From Sphingobacterium sp. CZ-2 (GTDB lineage Bacteria; Bacteroidota; Bacteroidia; Sphingobacteriales; Sphingobacteriaceae), in NCBI RefSeq assembly GCF_004526235.1, contig NZ_CP038159.1:2914001-2978000 (forward strand): a stretch of 64,000 bases of DNA, written 5' to 3'. Positions 25,069 through 34,291 of this stretch are shown piece after piece. The translations under genes and the position numbers were made by a program. The notes under the pieces are model-generated. The model saw nothing but the letters and a program-made list of their open reading frames with translations, did not search any database and was not told the origin of the DNA. Position 1 is the stretch's first letter. Every line of letters starts with the position of its first letter.

Positions 25069-27996
25069 GTGTCTATAAAGTCGAATTTAGTTGAATTATC
25101 AGCATCCCTACAGGGAAATTTGTTTTTTGATGAAAAGAATGCATCGCACCAAACCATGCGTTTGGCCTATTCTACAGATGCCTCTGTGTACCAGGAATTG
25201 CCTTTAGCGGTTTGTATACCAAAAACAAAGGAGGATCTTGTAAAACTGATCCATTTTGGAAAAGCGAATAATGTAACGCTCATTCCAAGGACAGCAGGTA
25301 CTTCCTTAGCGGGGCAGGTGGTTGGAGCAGGAATCGTAGTAGATGTTTCCCGGTTCTTCAATCAGATCCTGGAGGTCAATGTAGAAGAGAAATGGGCCCG
25401 TGTCCAACCAGGGGTGATCCGAGATGATCTGAATGCCTATCTAAAACCGATGGGGTTGATGTTTGGTCCGGAAACTTCGACGGCCAGCCGCGCCATGATC
25501 GGCGGTATGATCGGTAATAACTCTTCGGGTCTGCACTCCATTGTTTGGGGGGATACCAGGCAGAATCTTATCGCTGCAAATGTCTTATTAGATGATGCTT
25601 CGGAAGTTTTATTTGAAGCATTGAATGAGCAGGAATATTTTAAGAAATTAACATCAACATCTCGAGAAGGTGATATTTACCGAGGGATCAACGAATTGAT
25701 AAGCAAGCAAGATAACGTGGCAGCGATTCAATCGGGATACCCTAAAAAAGATATCACGCGTAGAAATACCGGATATGCTTTGGACCTGTTGACAGATAAC
25801 AGTGAGCCTTTCAATTTCTGTAAACTATTAGCAGGGTCAGAAGGTACGATTGGAATCATTACGGAAGCTAAGATCAACCTTATGCCGCTTCCTCCGAAGG
25901 AAATTGGCTTGGTCTGTATACACTTTCATGATATGGTGGAATGTATGCATGGGAATGTGGTGGCGCTCCGAAATCATCCGGAGGCTTCCGAATTGGTGGA
26001 TAAATATATTCTTGATTTCACGGTAGGACATCCGACCTATCAATATAACCGTTTCTTCATTGAAGGCGATCCTCAAGCTTTATTGATTGTTGAGTTCAGA
26101 GCAGATACGGTCGCTGAAATACAGGCAAAAGCAGAAAAATTAATACTTGAATTAAAAGCTGCAGGTTTGGGCTATGCCTATCCGCTGTTATTAGGAGCTG
26201 AACAGACGAATTTGGTTTGGGATGTTCGGAAAGCGGGATTGGGATTGATCAGGAATCTTCCCGGAGATTCACAACCTGTTAATCTGATTGAAGATTGTGC
26301 GGTATCGCCTGAAGATCTTCCCGCCTATGTGGAAGATGTACAGCAATTGCTGGTAGAAGAAAAGGTTCATGCTTCTTATTATGCACATGCGGGAGCAGGG
26401 GAATTGCATATAGAACCATTCATCAATCTGAAGACGGAAGAAGGTAAAAAACAGTTTCGTCGGATATTGGAAAGAACCACTGATCTGGTATTGAAGTACA
26501 ATGGTTCCTTAAGTGGCGAGCATGGTGATGGTCGTTTAAGAGGGGAATATATTGGTAAAGTGTTAGGTGATAAAGTGTATCAGTTGTTATTGGAAGTCAA
26601 GCATATATTTGATCCAAAATCGGTGTTTAATGCCAAGAAGATTGTAGACACGCCGCCAATGGATACGCATCTGCGGTATGACCAAGTAACAGACGCTTCC
26701 CAAATAAAAACCTACTTTGATTTTACCAAGCAGGAGAGCATTTTGAGGTTGGCGGAGAAATGTTCGGGTTCTGGTGATTGTCGGAAAACGGAGATTACGG
26801 GTGGTACTATGTGTCCATCTTTTATGGCAACACGGGATGAGAAGGATACGACACGGGCAAGGGCTAACATGCTGCGCCAGTTTCTGACCAATTCTACAGA
26901 ACAGAACAGGTTCAACCATGAGGAATTGAAAGAAGTGATGGATCTGTGTTTAAGCTGCAAAGGCTGTAAAACAGAATGCCCATCCAGTGTGGATATTGCT
27001 AAGATGAAAGCTGAGTTCCTTCAGCATTATTACGATGCCAATGGCAGTTCTTTCCGTAGCAAACTGATTGCAAATTTCACCCAATCCCAAAAGTTAGGGT
27101 CTTTAGTGGCACCTATCTATAACTTTTTCGCAACCAACAAGCTGACCTCCTCCCTGATCAAGCAGGTGGTAGGTTTTGCGCCCGACAGGTCCCTACCAAA
27201 AGTTTATGGGACTACCTTAACCCAATGGGCCAATAAAAAGGAGCGGAGGCAAGGGAAAAGACAGGTTTACCTGTATGCCGATGAGTTTACGAATTATAAT
27301 GATACTGAAATAGGGATTACTGCCTATAAATTACTTACGGCTTTAGGTTATGAGGTTTTGGTTCCAAATCTTAAAGAGAGTGGCAGAACGTACCTCTCCA
27401 AGGGTTTTGTGAAAAAGGCAAAGGTTCTAGCCAATAGCAATGTGGATTTGGCTTCGGCTATTATTTCGCAGGAAACGCCTTTATTGGGGGTAGAGCCATC
27501 GGCCATTATTACCTTTAGGGATGAATATGTGGATCTGGTGGATGCCGATAAAAAATCCAAGGCGGTGGAGTTGGCGAAACATGCGTTGATGATCGATGAA
27601 TTCTTGGTGCAGGAGATGATTGCTGGTAGGATACATCAGGAACAGTTTACAGCGGCGCCTCAAAAGATCAAACTTCATGGACATTGTTATCAAAAGGCCT
27701 TTAAGCTGCTGGAATACAGCAAACAGATCCTTTCCTTACCATTGAATTATGAAGTGGAAGTGATCCCTTCGGGCTGTTGTGGAATGGCAGGTTCTTTCGG
27801 TTATGAAAAGGAACATTATGAGGTTTCCCAAAAAGTAGCGGAATTGGTGTTGTTTCCTACTTTGAGAAAAACAGGTGAGGAATACGTAGTGGCCGCAGCA
27901 GGAACATCCTGCAGGCATCAGATAAAAGATGGTCTGGAAAGGAAATCCTATCATCCTGTGGAAATACTTTATGACGCTTTAATTAACAAAGCATAA
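25069..27996 (+). CDS. FAD-linked oxidase fused to 4Fe-4S and CCG domains (D-lactate dehydrogenase type)
   Basis: I start at the GTG at 25069 because the TAnnTTTG element lies downstream of an alternative ATG at 25036, and homologues begin close to this point; the ATG would add 11 residues. The 975-residue protein joins a GlcD-like FAD-binding domain (IPRTAGTSLAG near 72-81) and a C-terminal cap to a ferredoxin-type cluster (Cys627, Cys630, Cys633, Cys637) and a two-CCG domain (PSGCCGMAGSFG near the end). This arrangement is found in D-lactate and 2-hydroxyacid dehydrogenases that pass electrons to membrane carriers. The substrate is inferred; 2-hydroxyglutarate is an alternative. It stands alone. 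Confidence 0.85.
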   Translation: MSIKSNLVELSASLQGNLFFDEKNASHQTMRLAYSTDASVYQELPLAVCIPKTKEDLVKLIHFGKANNVTLIPRTAGTSLAGQVVGAGIVVDVSRFFNQILEVNVEEKWARVQPGVIRDDLNAYLKPMGLMFGPETSTASRAMIGGMIGNNSSGLHSIVWGDTRQNLIAANVLLDDASEVLFEALNEQEYFKKLTSTSREGDIYRGINELISKQDNVAAIQSGYPKKDITRRNTGYALDLLTDNSEPFNFCKLLAGSEGTIGIITEAKINLMPLPPKEIGLVCIHFHDMVECMHGNVVALRNHPEASELVDKYILDFTVGHPTYQYNRFFIEGDPQALLIVEFRADTVAEIQAKAEKLILELKAAGLGYAYPLLLGAEQTNLVWDVRKAGLGLIRNLPGDSQPVNLIEDCAVSPEDLPAYVEDVQQLLVEEKVHASYYAHAGAGELHIEPFINLKTEEGKKQFRRILERTTDLVLKYNGSLSGEHGDGRLRGEYIGKVLGDKVYQLLLEVKHIFDPKSVFNAKKIVDTPPMDTHLRYDQVTDASQIKTYFDFTKQESILRLAEKCSGSGDCRKTEITGGTMCPSFMATRDEKDTTRARANMLRQFLTNSTEQNRFNHEELKEVMDLCLSCKGCKTECPSSVDIAKMKAEFLQHYYDANGSSFRSKLIANFTQSQKLGSLVAPIYNFFATNKLTSSLIKQVVGFAPDRSLPKVYGTTLTQWANKKERRQGKRQVYLYADEFTNYNDTEIGITAYKLLTALGYEVLVPNLKESGRTYLSKGFVKKAKVLANSNVDLASAIISQETPLLGVEPSAIITFRDEYVDLVDADKKSKAVELAKHALMIDEFLVQEMIAGRIHQEQFTAAPQKIKLHGHCYQKAFKLLEYSKQILSLPLNYEVEVIPSGCCGMAGSFGYEKEHYEVSQKVAELVLFPTLRKTGEEYVVAAAGTSCRHQIKDGLERKSYHPVEILYDALINKA

Positions 27997-28008
27997 ACAT
28001 TAATTCCT

Positions 28009-28016
28009 TATTTTTG
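28009..28016 (+). promoter_or_regulatory. TAnnTTTG element of the lipoprotein gene
   Basis: TATTTTTG lies 15 bases before the ATG at 28032 and overlaps an in-frame TTG at 28014, which rules out that earlier start. Confidence 0.5.
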
Positions 28017-28031
28017 TTTAACAATAAACAT

Positions 28032-28679
28032 ATGATTATGAGAAAATTATTAAACATTGGATTAAGTCTTACAGCGGTTATGGCCATGATGTCATGTGGA
28101 AATTCTTCAAAAACCAATAACAATACAAGTGATTCCACGGGCGCTACAGGTTCAACCCTTAATCAATTAACAGCGAATACCGATGCGGAGTCTCTGCATT
28201 TGTATTTCCACCTTCAAGAAAACAGCCAAACGGATTCTTCGGTGATTTATGAAGCAAAATCCTTATATAATCAAGATACAGTAGGTTTTCAGGTCGAAGT
28301 GATCAAGAATATCCCTGCTGGTGTTACGGCGATGGGTGCTGCTGATGAACAGGCTGGGTTTAGACAAGGAGCGATCAAGTTTTCATCGATAGGAGCACCT
28401 TCGGATAATTTTGTGAAAAGCCTTGGAACCTTGATGAAGTTGCCAACCGATGGGAAAATGAGCACACAAACGCTTTTACCTTTGGTGTTTTCTTCCAATA
28501 AGGATCAAGTCGATCTATCAAAATCGGCAACTTATTCTTTCAAATATTTCTTTGAGAATGGAACGGGTACTCCGGCTGAATTATTTGGCGTTTTAGATAC
28601 CTATAAAAAATCCTTTGAATTGACGGAGAAGGATTCTACCTATAGAAAGGCGATCATCGCTTCTTTTGAAGGAAAATAA
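28032..28679 (+). CDS. Uncharacterised lipoprotein (215 residues)
   Basis: The protein begins with a short signal sequence and lipobox MMSC (Cys22 if translation starts at 28032; a second ATG at 28038 is possible). A Ser/Thr/Asn-rich linker (about 23-45) precedes a globular part. The mature domain contains repeated beta-rich segments and no cysteine. I see no known domain. It would be anchored in the periplasmic leaflet or the outer membrane. It has its own TAnnTTTG promoter and ends 29 bases before a secreted protein gene on the same strand, so the two may be cotranscribed. Confidence 0.7.
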   Translation: MIMRKLLNIGLSLTAVMAMMSCGNSSKTNNNTSDSTGATGSTLNQLTANTDAESLHLYFHLQENSQTDSSVIYEAKSLYNQDTVGFQVEVIKNIPAGVTAMGAADEQAGFRQGAIKFSSIGAPSDNFVKSLGTLMKLPTDGKMSTQTLLPLVFSSNKDQVDLSKSATYSFKYFFENGTGTPAELFGVLDTYKKSFELTEKDSTYRKAIIASFEGK

Positions 28680-28708
28680 TGAATAAATGGAATGGCTAAC
28701 CTTTTAAA

Positions 28709-29602
28709 GTGATTAGAATAAATAGCATTACGCTTTTAAGCGTCATATTGTTCCTGTTCAGTGCCTTAGCTGGAACTGCCCAGGACTTAATTCCTACTAC
28801 TCGGGTTTCAAAAGGGAAACTGATTGCACCTGAGCTTAACGAAGTTTCCGGGGTTATTGCATCTGATGCTAATCCCGGTTCTTTTTGGATGCACAATGAT
28901 AGTGGAGACAAGGCTAGGATCTTCCTGGTGGATTCTTCCGCTAACTTGCTGCAGATCGTGAACTTAGAAGGTGTTATAGCCATTGATATGGAAGAGATCG
29001 GTAAGTTCAAGAGAGATGGGAAAAACTATTTGGTTTTGGGGGATATTGGGGATAACCGAGGGTTGAGAAAGGATATCCGCTTATATATTTTGGAAGAACC
29101 TGTTTGGGAGCAAGGTGGCAAAAAAGAGAACCTTATCAAATCATCGCAGATTCAGACCATCATCCTTAACCACGATGGTAGAGCCAGGGATGCAGAAGCT
29201 TTTTTCATTGATCCATTGGACAATCGGTTTTTCCTGATCAGCAAGCGGGAATTTAAATCAATTGTTTATTCAGCTGATATTTTTCAAGATGTTGAAAAAC
29301 ATATCCTTAAACCCCTTATTACTTTGCCATTTACCTTTGTCACTGCTGCTGATATCAGCCCTTCAGGCGATGCCATTTTGATAAAAAATCTTACCAATAT
29401 TTATTATTGGAATCGTGCATTGAATGAATCTATTCAGCACAGCCTTTCTAAGCCGTATAAACGCTTAGCCTATCAACAAGAGCCACAAGGTGAAGCAATT
29501 ACATTTGATAATTCTGGTAAAACCTTTTTTACTGTAAGTGAGCGCCCCTTTGGATTAGATTCTTATCTTTACCAATATAATTTTTCTAAACCTCAAAATT
29601 GA
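28709..29602 (+). CDS. Secreted protein, possible beta-propeller
   Basis: The 297-residue protein starts at a GTG and has a signal peptide that ends near ALAGTA|QD. The mature part has repeated strands resembling beta-propeller blades: GSFWMHNDSGDKARIFLVD, YLVLGDIGDNRG, DAEAFFIDPLDNRFFLISKRE and GEAITFDNSGKTFFTVSERP, similar in style to SdiA-regulated/NHL-type proteins. It has a conserved-looking NDSGD and GDIGDN, possible metal loops. The role is unknown. Its TGA overlaps the ATG of the esterase by one base (TGATG), so the two secreted proteins are probably translated together. Confidence 0.72.
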   Translation: MIRINSITLLSVILFLFSALAGTAQDLIPTTRVSKGKLIAPELNEVSGVIASDANPGSFWMHNDSGDKARIFLVDSSANLLQIVNLEGVIAIDMEEIGKFKRDGKNYLVLGDIGDNRGLRKDIRLYILEEPVWEQGGKKENLIKSSQIQTIILNHDGRARDAEAFFIDPLDNRFFLISKREFKSIVYSADIFQDVEKHILKPLITLPFTFVTAADISPSGDAILIKNLTNIYYWNRALNESIQHSLSKPYKRLAYQQEPQGEAITFDNSGKTFFTVSERPFGLDSYLYQYNFSKPQN

Positions 29603-30420
29603 TGAAAATACGTTTAACATTCTTATTGATGCTTGCCGCATTTTTTACCGCACAAGCAGCTCAGGTGGATACGGTTTTGGTGAAAAGCACTGCAATGGGT
29701 AAAGCCATTAAAACGGTGGTTATCCAACCTGAAAACAGTAAGTCTAAAAACCTGCCTACGCTTTATCTCTTACACGGGTATTCGGGTAACTATGCTAATT
29801 GGGTAGATAAGGTTCCAAAAATCAAGGAGCTGGTCGATAAATTGGAAATGATTGTTGTTTGTCCGGATGGAGGGTATGGAAGTTGGTATTGGGATATTCC
29901 GAATGATAAGAATTATCAATATGAAACCTTTGTTTCTAAAGAGTTGGTAGACTTTGTGGAAAGTAATTATACAGTTGCTAAAGATCGCTCCAAACGAGGA
30001 ATTACCGGTTTGAGTATGGGTGGTCATGGTGCATTGTATTTAGCGATTAAACATCAGGATACCTTTGCAGCTGCTGGTAGTACTGCCGGGGGAGTAGATA
30101 TTCGTCCTTTTCCGAACAATTGGGAAATGGCTAAACGCTTAGGACCTTACCATGAGCAACAAGAGTCTTGGAACTCACATACCGTCATGGAGATGACACA
30201 TTTGATCAAACCGAACTCACTTTCATTGTTTATTGATTGCGGTACGGAGGATTTCTTTTATAAAGTGAATTTGAAATTACACGAGAAATTGACTTACCTA
30301 AATATCCCACATCGCTTCCTGACCATGCCTGGAGCTCATAATTGGGATTATTGGAGTAAATCAATCTTATATCAGATGATGTTTTTCCATGATTTTTTCT
30401 ATCAACCCGCTAAAAAATAA
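29602..30420 (+). CDS. Secreted esterase-family alpha/beta hydrolase
   Basis: The 272-residue protein begins with a signal peptide (MKIRLTFLLMLAAFFTAQA). It belongs to the esterase D/putative esterase family of alpha/beta hydrolases: the nucleophile elbow is GLSMGG with Ser138, an LLHGYSGN oxyanion segment lies near 57-64, and the C-terminal PGAHNWDYW motif holds the catalytic His. Relatives include feruloyl esterases, mycolyl-transferase-like proteins and tributyrin esterases. The substrate is unknown. The ATG at 29602 overlaps the stop of the preceding gene. Confidence 0.85.
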   Translation: MKIRLTFLLMLAAFFTAQAAQVDTVLVKSTAMGKAIKTVVIQPENSKSKNLPTLYLLHGYSGNYANWVDKVPKIKELVDKLEMIVVCPDGGYGSWYWDIPNDKNYQYETFVSKELVDFVESNYTVAKDRSKRGITGLSMGGHGALYLAIKHQDTFAAAGSTAGGVDIRPFPNNWEMAKRLGPYHEQQESWNSHTVMEMTHLIKPNSLSLFIDCGTEDFFYKVNLKLHEKLTYLNIPHRFLTMPGAHNWDYWSKSILYQMMFFHDFFYQPAKK

Positions 30421-30448
30421 TTCCCTTTAAATTTACGCTGCCCATTCT

Positions 30449-32785
30449 ATGAATAAACTGCCCATACTTCGGATTTTAGGAACCATGATCATGGTTCTAT
30501 TTTCTGTATTCCATGTATATGCCCAGAATAAGGTAACCCTAAGCGGTTATATCAAGGATGGAGGTTCGGGCGAAAGTCTTATCGCCGCCCTGATTAAGTT
30601 TCCTGATCTTAAACTCAGTAGCTATTCAAATAATTATGGTTTTTATTCGGTGTCCATTCCTGCTGGAAAACACGCAGTAGAAATTAGTTTTGTAGGTTAT
30701 CAAACCTATCAGGATACCCTGCAGGTGGATGCCTCTAAGCAAATGAACTTTGAGTTGATCTCGACCTCCAATACCATTGAAGAGGTGGTTGTTTCTGCAA
30801 AAAAGGAGGATGGAAATGTTACTTCCGCGCAGATGGGCTCTTTGAAATTTACGATGGAGGAGGTAAAGAATGTGCCCGTCATCTTTGGCGAGCGCGATAT
30901 TCTTAAAACCATCCAATTATTGCCTGGGGTAGCTTCTGGAGGTGAAGGAAGTTCGAGTTTTTATGTACGAGGCGGGGGAGGAGATCAAAACCTTATTCTT
31001 TTGGATGAGGCTACGGTGTATAATGCATCCCATCTATTGGGATTCTTCTCTACATTCAATTCCGATGCGGTAAAAGATGCTAACCTGTATAAAGGAGGGA
31101 TCCCGGCACAATATGGTGGCAGGATTTCGTCTGTTATGGACATCAATATGTTGGATGGAAACAATAAGAAATTTGCTGTGGAAGGTGGTTTAGGGTTAAT
31201 CGCGTCGCGATTGAAGGTGGAAGGACCAATTGTTAAGGACAAAAGTTCCTTTATGTTGAGTGGTCGTAGAACCTATGCGGATATGTTCCTAAAATTATCG
31301 AAGGATGAAACCGTCAATCAGAGTAAGCTTTATTTCTACGATCTGAATGCTAAGGTGAATTATAAATTGAACGATCGGAATACGGTCTATCTTTCCGGAT
31401 ATTTTGGTAAGGATGATCTTGGATATTCTGACCTGTTTGGATTTGATTGGGGAAACGCAACTGCCACGGTACGTTGGAACCATGTGTTGAACAATCAATT
31501 GTTCAGTAATACAACATTGATCTATAGTGATTTTACCTATAATGTGAATGTCAATAACGATGATTCGGATTTTACGATTGCCTCAAAAATCAGGAACTGG
31601 AACCTGAAGCAGGATTTCTCCTATTATTCCAACAATAATAATGTCTTGAAATTTGGGGTGAATCTATTGCAACAGCGCATCCGTCCTGCCAGTTTGGAAG
31701 CCAAGGCGGGTTCTGCAGTGAATTCTATTGCCGTAGACAACAGACAAGGAATTGAAGCGGCAGCCTATGTATCCCATGAATGGAAGCCGATTGAAAATCT
31801 TTCTATTATCTATGGCCTTCGCTTTAATGATTTTATGGTCCTAGGACCTGGAACATTTTATGATTTTGACCAGGATGGAGAGCCTATTGCAGAGAAAACT
31901 TATGGCAACGAGGTGATCAAGCACTATTTAAACGTGGAGCCGAGAGCCTCTATGGCCTATATTTTAAGTCCTCGTAATAGTATAAAGGCGAGTTATAACC
32001 GCATTGCCCAAAATCTTCATCAATTGACCAATACTACCTCCAGTCTTCCAACGGATCAGTATGTGGTAAGCAGCTTGAACATCAAGCCGCAGATTGCTGA
32101 TCAGGTGGCTTTAGGATATTTCCAGAATTTCTCGAACAATGCCTATGAATTTTCCGTGGAATCCTATTATAAAAAGCTGGATAACCAGATCGACTTTAGA
32201 AATGGGGCGGACCTGCAGGCCAATAAATATATGGAAGGCGACCTTCTGTATGGTATTGGAAGGGCATATGGCGTAGAGTTCCTGCTTCGAAAAAACAAAG
32301 GGAAATTAAATGGATGGGTAAGTTATACTTTGGCGAAGAGCGAACGACAATTTGATCAGATCAATGATGGGAACTGGTATGCAGCACGCCAGGATAGGAC
32401 GCATGATATTTCCATCGTTGGGATTTATCAGCTAAGTCCAAAATGGAACTTAGGGGCAACCTTTGTGTATAATACGGGAAATGCAATTACATTCCCAAGC
32501 GGTAAATATCAGGTGAATGGAACGACCATGTTCTATTATACGGAGCGTAATGGATATCGAATGCCTGCTTACCATCGTTTGGATCTTTCGGCAAATTATG
32601 AGCCGAAGAATCAGGATAAACGTTTCAATTCCAGTTGGTCGTTTGGCCTTTACAATGCTTATAACCGCAGGAATGCCTACATCATCGACTTCCGTGAAAA
32701 TGAAACCAACCCGAATATCACCGAAGCGTATAAAATCGCATTATTCGGAATAATCCCTTCTGTTACCTGGAATTTTAAATTTTAG
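30449..32785 (+). CDS. TonB-dependent receptor with N-terminal carboxypeptidase-like domain
   Basis: The 778-residue protein has a signal peptide ending near VYA|QN, then a CarboxypepD_reg-like beta domain (about 27-110, GYIKDGGSGESLIAALIKF), a plug domain (LLPGVASGGEGSSSFYVRGGGGDQN to IPAQYGGRISSVMD) and a 22-strand outer-membrane barrel that ends in a terminal aromatic (WNFKF). It imports a ligand using TonB energy. The DUF4249 lipoprotein directly downstream (4-base gap) is its usual partner in this family. The ligand is not predictable, but it is not a SusC-type receptor, because no SusD is present. Confidence 0.9.
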   Translation: MNKLPILRILGTMIMVLFSVFHVYAQNKVTLSGYIKDGGSGESLIAALIKFPDLKLSSYSNNYGFYSVSIPAGKHAVEISFVGYQTYQDTLQVDASKQMNFELISTSNTIEEVVVSAKKEDGNVTSAQMGSLKFTMEEVKNVPVIFGERDILKTIQLLPGVASGGEGSSSFYVRGGGGDQNLILLDEATVYNASHLLGFFSTFNSDAVKDANLYKGGIPAQYGGRISSVMDINMLDGNNKKFAVEGGLGLIASRLKVEGPIVKDKSSFMLSGRRTYADMFLKLSKDETVNQSKLYFYDLNAKVNYKLNDRNTVYLSGYFGKDDLGYSDLFGFDWGNATATVRWNHVLNNQLFSNTTLIYSDFTYNVNVNNDDSDFTIASKIRNWNLKQDFSYYSNNNNVLKFGVNLLQQRIRPASLEAKAGSAVNSIAVDNRQGIEAAAYVSHEWKPIENLSIIYGLRFNDFMVLGPGTFYDFDQDGEPIAEKTYGNEVIKHYLNVEPRASMAYILSPRNSIKASYNRIAQNLHQLTNTTSSLPTDQYVVSSLNIKPQIADQVALGYFQNFSNNAYEFSVESYYKKLDNQIDFRNGADLQANKYMEGDLLYGIGRAYGVEFLLRKNKGKLNGWVSYTLAKSERQFDQINDGNWYAARQDRTHDISIVGIYQLSPKWNLGATFVYNTGNAITFPSGKYQVNGTTMFYYTERNGYRMPAYHRLDLSANYEPKNQDKRFNSSWSFGLYNAYNRRNAYIIDFRENETNPNITEAYKIALFGIIPSVTWNFKF

Positions 32786-32789
32786 TCTT

Positions 32790-33590
32790 ATGCGTAGTAT
32801 CTTAACATATATAGCTGTTGTTTCTTTGTTTTTTTTCAATTCTTGTGAGGAGAAAATCGATATTGATCTGAATGATTCCGATCCACGGATTGTTATTGAA
32901 GCAAATTTAACGAATGAGGACAGAAACCAGGAGATCTTAGTGAGTAGGACGGTTAATTTCGATTCCCCGGAATTCGATCAGGTAGATAATGCTTCGGTTG
33001 TTGTTAAAGGTAGTAACGGAAGAAATTATACCTTTACTCCTGCAGGGAATGGCCTTTACACCAATAACAACTTCTTTGTCAATACGCAAATTACCTATAC
33101 TTTAGAGGTTAGTGTTGATAATAAGACCTATTCCAGTAAGGGGACAATGGTAGACTATGTGGAAATTGATTCGATGGGAGTGACCAAGGAGAACATATTC
33201 AACGAAGATTATTACTTTGTTAATCTTAAGTTTGAAGATCCGAAGGGAGTGCCGAATTATTACTTATATACCGTTTCCATCAATGATGGCCCTTTTAAAT
33301 TTAATGCGGTGCAGAATGATAAATTCAACGACGCCCAAGTCGTTACCCATCAGATTGGGGGCAGGAATGATGAGTTTAAAGTAGGGGATAAAGTTAAGGT
33401 TCGTAGGCAGATAGTTTCCAAAGAGCTGTATACCTATTGGAATGAATACCAACTGACCAATCCTGGCAGTGCAGCACCCGGCAATCCAACAGGCAACATC
33501 AGCAATGGAGCATTGGGATATTTTGGGATATCGAATGTGCGGGATTATACCGTGACCATCGCCGATGCAGACGATGATGATTTAGAATAA
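32790..33590 (+). CDS. DUF4249 lipoprotein, partner of the TonB receptor
   Basis: The 266-residue protein begins MRSILTYIAVVSLFFFNSC, with a lipobox and lipidated Cys19. The rest matches DUF4249, with DPRIVIEANLTNEDRNQEI near the start and YYLYTVSINDG in the middle. DUF4249 proteins occur directly after the TonB-dependent receptors in Bacteroidota, and a 4-base gap is seen here. It is probably an outer-membrane accessory protein of that receptor; its own function has not been worked out. Confidence 0.88.
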   Translation: MRSILTYIAVVSLFFFNSCEEKIDIDLNDSDPRIVIEANLTNEDRNQEILVSRTVNFDSPEFDQVDNASVVVKGSNGRNYTFTPAGNGLYTNNNFFVNTQITYTLEVSVDNKTYSSKGTMVDYVEIDSMGVTKENIFNEDYYFVNLKFEDPKGVPNYYLYTVSINDGPFKFNAVQNDKFNDAQVVTHQIGGRNDEFKVGDKVKVRRQIVSKELYTYWNEYQLTNPGSAAPGNPTGNISNGALGYFGISNVRDYTVTIADADDDDLE

Positions 33591-33615
33591 TCCTTTCTTA
33601 AGTAGATCTAAGATT

Positions 33616-34224
33616 TTAGAAGTGGCTGAATTTAAATCCCTTTTCCAAAAGGTGATCGATGGTTTTGGGAAGTGCATAGCGGACATTTTCTATGGCTTTG
33701 ATATTATCATGAAATACAATAATGCTACCCTTGCGGACATAGGTTGTCGCGTTGTATAAACATCTTTCTGGACTGATCCTTTTATCGTAATCGCCTGTAA
33801 GTACATCCCACATGATAATTTGATAATCTTTTGCAAGGACATTCAACTGCTTCTGGGTAATTCTTCCGTATGGAGGCCTAAAGAGCTTGGTTTTTGTCAA
33901 TTCTTGGCAGGAGGCTACATTTTCCAGATATTCTTCCAATGGAGTTTCCCAACCTTTCTTATGGTTGTAGGTATGATTTCCAACAGCATGACCTTCATCA
34001 AGTAATCGCTGATATATAGCAGGATTTTTTCGGATATTATCTCCCACACAGAAAAAAGTCGCCTTAACTCCTTTTTCTTTCAGGATGTCTAAAATCCAAG
34101 GTGTTATTTCAGGGATAGGTCCGTCATCAAAGGTTAAATAAATATTATTTTCTTGTTTACTTTTTCTCCAAATCGCTTTGGAATAAAGGTATTTAAGAAA
34201 AAATATAGGACGGACAAAATGCAT
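33616..34224 (-). CDS. Polysaccharide deacetylase (NodB homology)
   Basis: I take the ATG at 34224 because a TAnnTTTG element (34249-34256) lies upstream of it and covers an alternative TTG. The 202-residue product is a NodB-type carbohydrate esterase 4 domain: motif 1 TFDDGP (Asp33, Asp34), motif 2 HTYNH (His84, His88) and motif 3 RPPYG at 116-120, with a conserved GDYDKR and a C-terminal HD. It removes acetyl groups from chitooligosaccharide or peptidoglycan sugars. No signal peptide is clear, only a short hydrophobic N terminus (about 5-15), so it may be membrane-associated. It is divergent from the HhH gene. Confidence 0.9.
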   Translation of the reverse strand: MHFVRPIFFLKYLYSKAIWRKSKQENNIYLTFDDGPIPEITPWILDILKEKGVKATFFCVGDNIRKNPAIYQRLLDEGHAVGNHTYNHKKGWETPLEEYLENVASCQELTKTKLFRPPYGRITQKQLNVLAKDYQIIMWDVLTGDYDKRISPERCLYNATTYVRKGSIIVFHDNIKAIENVRYALPKTIDHLLEKGFKFSHF

Positions 34225-34248
34225 GTTGTGGACTTCGATAATTTGCCC

Positions 34249-34256
34249 CAAATTTA
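34249..34256 (-). promoter_or_regulatory. TAnnTTTG element of the deacetylase gene
   Basis: TAAATTTG on the minus strand lies 24 bases before the ATG at 34224. Confidence 0.5.
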
Positions 34257-34291
34257 ATCATGATTTGTTTAGAACCAAAACTATTGACCAA